A DNA stretch of 14,015 nt from Elusimicrobiota bacterium (GTDB lineage: Bacteria > Elusimicrobiota > UBA8919): contig DMMW01000081.1 in the NCBI GenBank assembly GCA_003452965.1, positions 12,832 through 26,846 on the forward strand, read 5' to 3'. Both the position numbers and the translations under genes were made by a program. Shown here piece by piece: positions 1 through 5,235 of this stretch (position 1 is its first letter; each line of letters opens with the position of its first letter). The notes under the pieces were generated by a model. The model ran no database searches, was not told the origin of the DNA, and was given only the letters and a program-made list of their open reading frames with translations.

Positions 1-16
1 GGTCCAGTAGGTCCGA
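1..16. repeat. 16-bp direct repeat, copy 1
   Basis: GGTCCAGTAGGTCCGA is identical to the stretch at 13967-13982 near the other end of the window. The repeat holds two GGTCC words separated by AGTA. The second copy is preceded by TC and can fold into a short hairpin; whether this copy is too cannot be seen because the window begins here. Both copies lie just upstream of a gene (metG here, a tRNA there), so an interspersed intergenic repeat is the simplest reading. Confidence 0.6.
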
Positions 17-30
17 GCTTCGAGTACAAA

Positions 31-1464
31 ATGAAGAAATTTTATATTACTACACCTATATATTATGTGAACGATAAACCGCATTTAGGTCATTCATACA
101 CCACTATTGCAGCCGATATACTTGCCAGATATTATCGCTCCAAAAACAAAGAAGTGTTTTTTCTGACAGGCACCGATGAACACGGTTCTAAGATTGAAGA
201 AGCCGCAAGTCAAAAGGGTTTTTCATCGCAAGAATGGGTGGATAAAAATGTTGAAGAATTTAAGCTACTTTGGAAACGGCTGAATATTTCATATGACGAT
301 TTCATCAGGACTACAGAGGAAAGGCATATAAAAAAAGTTCAGGAAGTTTTTGGTAAATTATTGAAAAGCGGAGATATTTATAAAGGGAAATACAGTGGCT
401 GGTATTGTGTTGCCTGTGAATCTTATTATACCGATACTCAGATTGTTGAAAACAAATGCCCTGATTGTGCGAAACAGGTAGAACGGCTGGAGGAAGAATC
501 ATATTTTTTTAAATTATCTAAATATCAGGACGCATTGCTTAATTACTATGAAAAACATCCTGAGTTCCTGCAACCTAGCTGGCGTGCTTTGGAGATGATA
601 AATTTTGTTAAATCAGGACTGAAAGACTTGTCTGTTTCAAGAACTAAGGTAAAATGGGGCATCCCCGTTCCTGGTGACGAAGCGCATACTATTTACGTGT
701 GGTTTGACGCATTGCTGAATTATTTTTCCGCTGCGGAAGGAAAAAATATCTGGCCCTGCGATGTTCATTTCGTTGGCAAAGAGATTTTTAAGTTTCATAC
801 GGTTATATGGCCTGCTATGCTGATGTCACTCGGTGAGGAATTGCCAAAAACGGTTTTTGCGCATGGCTGGTGGACAGTCAACGGTGAAAAAATGTCAAAA
901 TCAAAAGGTAACTTTGTGGACCCGCATGTTTTTATAGATAATTACGGATACGATGCATACAGATATTTTGTGATGTCGCAGATACCGTTCGGACAGGACG
1001 GTGATTTTTCCGAAAAAAGTTTTTATGAAAAATATAACAGTAATCTGGCAAACAATCTTGGGAATCTTGTTTCCCGTACATTTTCAATGCTTGAAAAATT
1101 TTCGTTAAAGGGTATAAATTCGGAGATTGATAAAGAAAGTCAGTTAGGCAAACTTTTATTTGATTTTGACAAAAGATATTCCAAATTTATTGAAGGTATT
1201 GAATTTAATAAAGCCCTTGAAATAATATGGGAAGTCATCAACGAGGCGAATAAAACAATTGATTCGGAAAAGCCGTGGAATCTTTATAAAACGGATAAAA
1301 ACAGATTGGAAAAGGTTTTAAAGAATCTTTTATTTTCTATAGAAATTATATCAAAATCCGTTTTATGTTTTATGCCTGAGACATCAGAAAAATTAGAAAA
1401 AATAATCGCGGAGCGGAAAGTTACCGAACCACTATTTCCTAGAAAGGACAATGTAGACAGATAA
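31..1464 (+). CDS. metG: Methionine--tRNA ligase (MetRS), short form without C-terminal tRNA-binding domain
   Basis: Cytoplasmic class I aminoacyl-tRNA synthetase that charges tRNA-Met with methionine using ATP. The N-terminus (TTPIYYVNDKPHLGH) carries the HIGH-type motif HLGH at residues 18-21, and KMSKS is at 287-291. The connective-peptide zinc site shows C126-x2-C129 and C143-x2-C146, a two-pair arrangement used by part of the family. The rest is the Rossmann core and alpha-helical anticodon-binding domain (about 350-465), ending with the usual PLFPR. At 477 residues it lacks the C-terminal EMAP/Trbp111-like domain of the roughly 650-residue forms; that module may be encoded separately or be absent. 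The ATG at 31 gives the standard family N-terminus, but no strong ribosome-binding site precedes it. A terminator-like hairpin overlaps its stop codon. Confidence 0.97.
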   Translation: MKKFYITTPIYYVNDKPHLGHSYTTIAADILARYYRSKNKEVFFLTGTDEHGSKIEEAASQKGFSSQEWVDKNVEEFKLLWKRLNISYDDFIRTTEERHIKKVQEVFGKLLKSGDIYKGKYSGWYCVACESYYTDTQIVENKCPDCAKQVERLEEESYFFKLSKYQDALLNYYEKHPEFLQPSWRALEMINFVKSGLKDLSVSRTKVKWGIPVPGDEAHTIYVWFDALLNYFSAAEGKNIWPCDVHFVGKEIFKFHTVIWPAMLMSLGEELPKTVFAHGWWTVNGEKMSKSKGNFVDPHVFIDNYGYDAYRYFVMSQIPFGQDGDFSEKSFYEKYNSNLANNLGNLVSRTFSMLEKFSLKGINSEIDKESQLGKLLFDFDKRYSKFIEGIEFNKALEIIWEVINEANKTIDSEKPWNLYKTDKNRLEKVLKNLLFSIEIISKSVLCFMPETSEKLEKIIAERKVTEPLFPRKDNVDR

Positions 1465-1498
1465 AAAACCGATTTAAACTGAATTTTTATCTGTTTTT
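1457..1498 (+). terminator. Rho-independent terminator-like hairpin at the end of metG
   Basis: ACAGATAAAAA (1457-1467) pairs perfectly over 11 bp with TTTTTATCTGT (1484-1494) and is followed by a short T run. The loop is 16 nt, and the metG TAA (1462-1464) lies in the left arm. The stem is AT-rich, so it may be a weak terminator. Confidence 0.5.
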
Positions 1499-1514
1499 GT
1501 CAGTTTATGTAGCG

Positions 1515-1537
1515 GCAGAGCAAAGCTCTGCGTTTTG
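1515..1537 (+). terminator. GC-rich hairpin with T-rich tail between metG and tatD
   Basis: GCAGAGC (1515-1521) and GCTCTGC (1525-1531) form a perfect 7-bp stem with an AAA loop, followed by GTTTTG. It could be a second terminator isolating metG from tatD, or a small intergenic palindromic repeat. It lies only 20 nt before the tatD start, so it would also fall in the tatD leader if transcription reads through. Confidence 0.4.
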
Positions 1538-1550
1538 TATAGAATGAATT

Positions 1551-2291
1551 ATGATTGATACGCACTGCCATCTTTTAGACGAGTCCTATAATAACGATAG
1601 ACGAGAGGTTATTGAACGTGCATTTGCAGAAGGTATTACAAAGATAATTGAAATAAGTGTAGAACCATCTTTGTGGCAAAATTCTGTGGAGTTGTGTAAA
1701 AAATACAGTAATATATTTTGTAGTTTTGGCATACATCCTCACGATGCAGAAAGATACACCGATTATATTCATTTGATAAGTGATGAAAAAGTTGTTGCAG
1801 TTGGTGAGTGCGGGCTGGACTATCACAGGGACAGTTTTGATAAGAAAATTCAGGCTGAAATATTTGAAAAGCAGCTTGAAATTGCAAAAAAATTTAATAA
1901 GCCTGTAATTGTTCATTCACGCGAAGCCGAAGAAGATAGTTACAATATATTAAGTCGGTATAAAGATTTAAAAGGAGTTATTCATTGTTTTTCTTCAACT
2001 CCTGGATATGCAGAAAAATTTTTATCCCTTGGTTTTTATCTGGGGATTGATTGTCCGGTAACTTATCCGAAAGCGGATAATCTTAAAAAAGTTGTAAAAC
2101 AAGTGCCTATTGAAAGAATATTGTTGGAAACTGATGCGCCGTATTTACCGCCTCAGAAATTTAGAGGTAAACGCAATGAACCATCATATATCAAATATAT
2201 TGCCGAAGAAATTGCAAAAATTAAGAATATACCCATAGACGCAGTTTCAGAAATTACAGATAACAACGCAAAAAACCTGTTTGGGATATAG
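1551..2291 (+). CDS. tatD: TatD-family metal-dependent hydrolase (putative DNase)
   Basis: TIM-barrel metal-dependent hydrolase of the TatD/YcfH/YabD family, cytoplasmic. Characterised members are Mg-dependent 3'-5' DNases, and the family has also been tied to D-aminoacyl-tRNA and quality-control roles; the substrate here is unknown. Metal ligands are all visible: H5-x-H7 (DTHCH), E86 in GECGLDYH, H122 in VHSRE, H145 in IHCFSS and D195 in ETDAPYLPP. Length (246) is normal. It follows metG, a common bacterial pairing (MetRS-TatD). The ATG at 1551 begins exactly at the family's MIDTHCH start; no good Shine-Dalgarno is visible. The last codons read ITDNNAKNLFGI then TAG. A second similar tail, VTDENAKELFEI, occurs downstream in the same frame (2361-2399), suggesting that the 3' end was rearranged. 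Confidence 0.95.
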   Translation: MIDTHCHLLDESYNNDRREVIERAFAEGITKIIEISVEPSLWQNSVELCKKYSNIFCSFGIHPHDAERYTDYIHLISDEKVVAVGECGLDYHRDSFDKKIQAEIFEKQLEIAKKFNKPVIVHSREAEEDSYNILSRYKDLKGVIHCFSSTPGYAEKFLSLGFYLGIDCPVTYPKADNLKKVVKQVPIERILLETDAPYLPPQKFRGKRNEPSYIKYIAEEIAKIKNIPIDAVSEITDNNAKNLFGI

Positions 2292-2307
2292 CCAGAGCCC
2301 AATGCGC

Positions 2308-2340
2308 CTTGTCTCGCCATAGCTTTATGCGTAGGCGGAG
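2308..2340 (+). repeat. Interspersed palindromic repeat, CTTGTCTCGCC family, copy A
   Basis: It begins CTTGTCTCGCCATAGCTTTA and continues to a GGCGGAG end, so CTCGCC and GGCGGAG make imperfect terminal inverted repeats around an AT-richer centre. Close relatives lie at 12736-12757 and 2534-2565 (both minus strand), with a core-only copy at 5151-5162 (minus). This copy sits immediately after the tatD stop, between the two versions of the TatD tail. Confidence 0.65.
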
Positions 2341-2360
2341 GTTTGGGACTTGGCGTAAAA

Positions 2361-2399
2361 GTAACTGACGAAAACGCAAAAGAACTTTTTGAGATATAA
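2361..2399 (+). pseudogene. Second in-frame copy of the TatD C-terminal tail
   Basis: These 13 codons encode VTDENAKELFEI plus TAA, in the same frame as tatD and 69 nt after its TAG. The real tatD ends ITDNNAKNLFGI plus TAG. By hand alignment, 28 of 39 bases and 8 of 12 residues are identical, and the differences include third-position changes. The segment has no start codon or body of its own, so it is a gene remnant. The TAA overlaps the ATG of the next small ORF (TAATG), an arrangement typical of an original gene junction, so this may be the ancestral tatD end, or a piece of a divergent tatD allele acquired with the repeat. Confidence 0.6.
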
Positions 2400-2482
2400 T
2401 GACAAGTTTTATAAAAGATTTAACTAGTTTAAAAAAGGAATTGAATATTTTACTCGAAAAAATAAATAATATAAGTAACTGA
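2399..2482 (+). CDS. Possible 27-residue helical peptide, start overlapping the TatD-tail stop
   Basis: ATG at 2399 overlaps the TAA of the duplicated TatD tail and opens a 27-codon frame ending in TGA. The peptide (MTSFIKDLTSLKKEL, then NILLEKINNISN) has leucine/isoleucine at roughly heptad spacing with Lys/Glu between, as in a short amphipathic helix or coiled coil. The upstream GAG at 2391-2393 is a poor ribosome-binding site. It may be a real translationally coupled small protein, the surviving N-terminus of a longer gene destroyed by the repeat block just downstream, or chance. I do not recognise a family. Confidence 0.25.
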   Translation: MTSFIKDLTSLKKELNILLEKINNISN

Positions 2483-2533
2483 TATTTGAATTTAAATCCC
2501 CCTTATGGCTGTCAATGAGCGAGTCCTTCTTCG

Positions 2534-2565
2534 CTTCCGCCGTTGCTGAAGCTATGGTGGACAAG
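2534..2565 (-). repeat. Interspersed palindromic repeat, CTTGTC family, diverged copy B
   Basis: Read on the minus strand it starts CTTGTCCACCATAGCTTCAG and ends in GGCGGAAG, matching copy A (2308-2340) through CTTGTC..CCATAGCTT and the GGCGGA end with scattered differences. The neighbouring 2566-2590 on the same strand contains CCTTCGTAGCTTTC, apparently another fragment of the same family, so the copies may be nested. Confidence 0.5.
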
Positions 2566-2615
2566 AAAGCTACGAAGGATTCGGGCAAGTGGAGTTTATC
2601 CGCCGAAACCACGCA

Positions 2616-2638
2616 TAGTTTTGTCTGCGACAAAACTA
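2616..2638. repeat. Perfect 10-bp inverted repeat (hairpin)
   Basis: TAGTTTTGTC (2616-2625) and GACAAAACTA (2629-2638) are exact reverse complements around a TGC loop. There is no T run after it, so it is not an obvious terminator. It is probably a module of the repeat block. Confidence 0.6.
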
Positions 2639-2706
2639 GACACGGGGGCTCGCACGGTAATTTACGGAATATTTGTGAGCTCGAAATTACGAGTGAAATA
2701 GCCATC

Positions 2707-2767
2707 GGGGTGCATTTCTTTTGCTTACTTTTCTTTGTGCAAGTAAAGAAAAGTTAGCAGGGGTGCA
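2707..2767. repeat. Long hairpin flanked by 8-bp direct repeats GGGGTGCA
   Basis: GCTTACTTTTCTTT (2723-2736) pairs with AAAGAAAAGTTAGC (2745-2758) at 13 of 14 positions around an 8-nt loop. GGGGTGCA occurs on both sides (2707-2714 and 2760-2767). A palindrome bounded by short direct repeats resembles a miniature transposable element with target duplication, although the direct repeats may equally be part of the element. Confidence 0.5.
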
Positions 2768-2789
2768 GGGCACGAAAGCCCCGCGGTTT

Positions 2790-2794
2790 AGGAG
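2790..2794 (+). promoter_or_regulatory. Shine-Dalgarno AGGAG of the aldolase-like gene
   Basis: AGGAG lies 5 nt before the ATG at 2800 and fixes that start. It directly abuts the repeat block, so any promoter for this operon lies within or upstream of repeated DNA. Confidence 0.7.
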
Positions 2795-2799
2795 ATTTT

Positions 2800-3339
2800 A
2801 TGTTTAATGATATTATAAAATATGGAAGAGAACTTTTTTTGCAGGGCATAAACAATTCGCATAGCGGAAATGTTTCTTGCCGAAAGGATAACAGGATTTA
2901 CATCACTCGCCATGATGCTCAAATGGGCGATTTGTCGTTGAAGGATTTTGTTGCAGTGAATTTAGACAACGATGGAAAAGATGCCGGTGCATCCATTGAA
3001 GTAAAAATTCATAGGGCGATTTATCTTGCTAATCCAGATATTAAAGCAATAATACATTCACATCCACCGAATGCTATAGTCCTGTCGCTAAATTTTGATA
3101 AAATTACTCCAATTGATGCAGAAGGGAAATATTATTTACCGGAGATTCCTGTGGTTTCAGAAATTGAAAGAATCCCTGAAATGTTAAGAAGTTCCAAAAT
3201 AGTTTTGGTTAAAGGACATGGAAGTTTCGCTGTAGGTAAGGATTTTGAAGAAACATATTTATACACCTCAGTATGCGAGAGTGCATCTAAAATATTAATA
3301 CTGAACGGTATTGTTAAAATCGGGGGAAGTGGATGTTAA
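2800..3339 (+). CDS. Class II aldolase/adducin-family protein (L-fuculose-phosphate aldolase-like)
   Basis: A compact single-domain member (179 residues) of the zinc-dependent class II aldolase/epimerase fold. Family members cleave sugar phosphates such as fuculose-1-P or rhamnulose-1-P, epimerise ribulose-5-P, or dehydrate methylthioribulose-1-P. Visible features are SGNVSCR at 22-28 (phosphate/substrate loop), catalytic-type E67, zinc ligands H86 and H88 in IHSHPP, and the third His, H140, in VKGHGSF. The natural substrate cannot be told from sequence; aldolase is likelier than epimerase or MtnB. A good ribosome-binding site supports the ATG. Its last 7 nt overlap the start of the CBM48 protein gene, indicating co-transcription, but a direct functional link to glucan binding is not obvious. 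Confidence 0.85.
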   Translation: MFNDIIKYGRELFLQGINNSHSGNVSCRKDNRIYITRHDAQMGDLSLKDFVAVNLDNDGKDAGASIEVKIHRAIYLANPDIKAIIHSHPPNAIVLSLNFDKITPIDAEGKYYLPEIPVVSEIERIPEMLRSSKIVLVKGHGSFAVGKDFEETYLYTSVCESASKILILNGIVKIGGSGC

Positions 3340-3791
3340 GAAAAATTCTTTTATGGACAGGATTTGTCTTAGGTATAGCAATAGTATCTTTCCCTTCCTT
3401 AATGTTGGTTGAGCGTATTCGCAGTTTTGGGAAGAGTAAATCACAAAAACAGGAAGAGGCGAAAAAAGAAGCGGTACAGATAGAAAAACTTTTAAATGAA
3501 GATGTTAAAAAAGTAAACTATCCGGAAATAACCGATAAGGGCGTTGTTTTTAAATATAGATCTATTACTGCCCAAAAGGTTTTTGTTGCGGGCACTTTCA
3601 ATAATTGGGATGGCAGAAAAGGAGTTATGACAAGGAATATTGAGGGAATCTGGGATATTACGATACCTATTAGACCTGGAAAGTATACATATAAATTTAA
3701 GGTTGATGGTGCTTGGAATTTAGATCCCAATAATCCTGTTTCGGCTGATGACGGGAAAGGTGGAAGGGCTTCAGTTTTAATTATTAAATGA
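3333..3791 (+). CDS. Membrane-anchored glycogen-binding-domain (CBM48/AMPK-beta-like) protein
   Basis: Residues 5-26 form one hydrophobic helix that should anchor the protein in the inner membrane. A charged, Lys/Glu-rich linker (30-62) follows. The C-terminal half (about 70-152) is an isoamylase-N/AMPK-beta-type carbohydrate-binding module: VFVAGTFNNWD (83-93), G105-x-W107, PGKYTYKFKVDGAW (115-128), DPNNP (131-135) and the terminal SVLIIK strand. Such modules bind alpha-1,4/1,6-glucans through aromatic residues, here probably W92, W107 and W128. There is no catalytic domain. GGGGGA lies about 6 nt before the ATG, which overlaps the aldolase gene by 7 nt. Its stop overlaps the next gene by 4 nt (ATGA), so it is likely translationally coupled to the GH57-like partner. 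Which side of the membrane the module faces depends on anchor orientation; periplasmic is my guess. Confidence 0.85.
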   Translation: MLRKILLWTGFVLGIAIVSFPSLMLVERIRSFGKSKSQKQEEAKKEAVQIEKLLNEDVKKVNYPEITDKGVVFKYRSITAQKVFVAGTFNNWDGRKGVMTRNIEGIWDITIPIRPGKYTYKFKVDGAWNLDPNNPVSADDGKGGRASVLIIK

Positions 3792-5107
3792 AGAAGCTTA
3801 TTATAATACCATTTTTACTTTTGAATAACTTTGTCTTTTCGGCAATTATTCATATAAACAATGAAGACGAAATAAAGAAATATGCTGTTAATGTTTCTAT
3901 AATTTCAGAAAATGTCTTTATCATTCCCATGGATTTATTGGCAAGTATTTCTGACGAAAATAAAAAATTGGTAAATGAAATTGCAAGTAAAGACAATAAT
4001 GAATTTGCGGGCACAACCTATACAGAAGTTATATTGCCGGTTTTAATAAAAATACATCTTGAAGATAATGCTAAAGAGCAGGTTAAGAAGGGGAAAGATA
4101 TTTATCAACAAATCTTTGGTAAAAAACCGAGTATTTTTTATCCATATATGGGGATTATGTCGGAAGAAGCAAGGGTAATATTAGAGGAATATGATTACAA
4201 CGTTTGTATAACTACTTCAGAAGCATTTTTCGATTTAAAAAGTACAATGACAATATCACAGCCTGATTTATCTCGCTGGATAGAAGACCCAGCCCAGAAA
4301 TTAGTATGGGAACATCTGAAGAAAGCACAATTGAAACTAATTGAATATGAATCATCAGATTCTTATGATAAAGAAAAATATCAGGCGGCATTGGAAGAGA
4401 TATATTCGTTGGAAAAGCCGATTTGGTTTGAAAATTATGTGTCTTACGATGCTGGTAAAAAGAAAGAAAATGATTTATGGTTTAGAGCCGGACTTTCCAA
4501 TGTTTATCGTATTATAGCTATTAAACCGCCTTCGGAAATTTCAATTCCGTTTTTTGTGTCTGCTGATAATTTATTTTTGCCATCTCCGACAACGAATGAA
4601 TATATTGTTTTTTTTAACGATGAATCTGATAAAGATATAATTTTAAGTAGTTGTAATATTATTTCTTTTGGAGTACAAAAATCTACGCTTGGTATTACAT
4701 TTAATATTTTTGTTTCTTCTCAAGAATCAGAGGTTGTGGATATTTATATAGATATGAATAAGAAAAACAATGCCGGAGAGACTTCTTTTCTTCTTGGGCA
4801 CAAAGGTTTCACGGATATGTTATCTGCATGGGAATATGCAATTTCGGTTTCGACTGCCGATGCATGTTTATATAGATATAATCATAGGGGATTCCCTACC
4901 GCTATAAAATTATTCAGTATAAAAAAAGAATCTCAGCGAAATTTAGTCGAGTTTTTAATACCGGAAACCTATATAAGAGGTAATCCTGCGAATTGGGGTT
5001 ATATAATTGCCGGATTTTTACCGACAGGAGATATTTTCGATATTATAGGTAATGATATACCTCTGCAGGATGCAATTATACAAGTTCCGGCGTTAAGAAT
5101 GAAGTAA
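3788..5107 (+). CDS. Secreted GH57-like protein with Glucodextran_C-like domain, probable pseudoenzyme
   Basis: Residues 1-18 are a signal peptide (KK, hydrophobic core, FVFSA). Residues about 40-260 resemble the later part of a GH57 alpha-glucan hydrolase/transferase domain: GTTYTEVILPVL (75-86) matches the TTPYYHPILPLL region, YPYMG (118-122) the W-P-x-E-G nucleophile region, DLSRWI...W174 the DLS-W-I helix, and PIWFENY...WFRAGLSNVY (211-240) the SDWFWWYG...FR-hL-vY segment. Residues about 272-436 resemble the C-terminal domain of glucodextranase/amylopullulanase: VVDIYIDMNKKNN (316-328), then SAWEYAISV (346-354). The HxHxP start motif is missing, the nucleophile position is M121, and the SDW acid region reads KPIW. 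It is therefore likely non-catalytic, perhaps glucan-binding or scaffolding. The assignment is by eye and moderately certain. It is the third gene of a tightly overlapping operon and follows a CBM48 protein, which supports the glucan theme. Confidence 0.6.
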   Translation: MKKLIIIPFLLLNNFVFSAIIHINNEDEIKKYAVNVSIISENVFIIPMDLLASISDENKKLVNEIASKDNNEFAGTTYTEVILPVLIKIHLEDNAKEQVKKGKDIYQQIFGKKPSIFYPYMGIMSEEARVILEEYDYNVCITTSEAFFDLKSTMTISQPDLSRWIEDPAQKLVWEHLKKAQLKLIEYESSDSYDKEKYQAALEEIYSLEKPIWFENYVSYDAGKKKENDLWFRAGLSNVYRIIAIKPPSEISIPFFVSADNLFLPSPTTNEYIVFFNDESDKDIILSSCNIISFGVQKSTLGITFNIFVSSQESEVVDIYIDMNKKNNAGETSFLLGHKGFTDMLSAWEYAISVSTADACLYRYNHRGFPTAIKLFSIKKESQRNLVEFLIPETYIRGNPANWGYIIAGFLPTGDIFDIIGNDIPLQDAIIQVPALRMK

Positions 5108-5117
5108 TAATAAAGTC

Positions 5118-5202
5118 AAGTTAAAATAAAAAGTTATAAGTTGAAATAGAGGCGAGACAAAGTCAAAAGGTATAAATAAATTTTTAATTTTTATTTTAAC
5201 TT
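5118..5202. repeat. 15-bp AT-rich inverted repeat upstream of degP
   Basis: AAGTTAAAATAAAAA (5118-5132) is the exact reverse complement of TTTTTATTTTAACTT (5188-5202). The 55-nt interior holds a core-only copy of the GGCGAGACAA repeat. The pair could form a long weak stem in the degP leader, or be the ends of an AT-rich intergenic repeat. I see no convincing promoter in this gap. Confidence 0.5.
5151..5162 (-). repeat. Core-only copy of the CTTGTCTCGCC repeat
   Basis: The plus-strand text GGCGAGACAAAG is the reverse complement of CTTTGTCTCGCC, matching the first 10-11 bases of copy A (2308-2318) and of 12747-12757. The remainder of the element is absent. It is short enough that chance cannot be excluded alone, but its intergenic location fits the other copies. 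Confidence 0.35.
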
Positions 5203-5235
5203 TTAATTTAAACTTGTTTCTATTGGGAGGTTATT

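Larger units (their letters stand above)
2483..2789. other. Gene-free composite repeat block
   Basis: This stretch is visibly more GC-rich than its neighbours and is built from several palindromic modules: a CTTGTC-type element (2534-2565), a perfect 10-bp hairpin (2616-2638), and a long hairpin between GGGGTGCA direct repeats (2707-2767). Open frames cross it on both strands, but their translations show no family motif and follow the palindromes, so I call no gene. The last bases (GCGGTTTAGGAG) supply the ribosome-binding site of the aldolase-like gene. Confidence 0.6.

Noticed and set aside
2515..2757. An 80-codon plus-strand open frame, and an overlapping 93-codon minus-strand frame at 2424-2705
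   Set aside because: Both lie over the palindromic repeat block, have no family motif and no usable ribosome-binding site, and their sequence is dictated by inverted repeats.
2800..3339. Assigning a precise symbol (fucA, araD or mtnB) to the class II aldolase-like gene
   Set aside because: The zinc and catalytic residues are common to the whole superfamily and the neighbours do not indicate a specific pathway.
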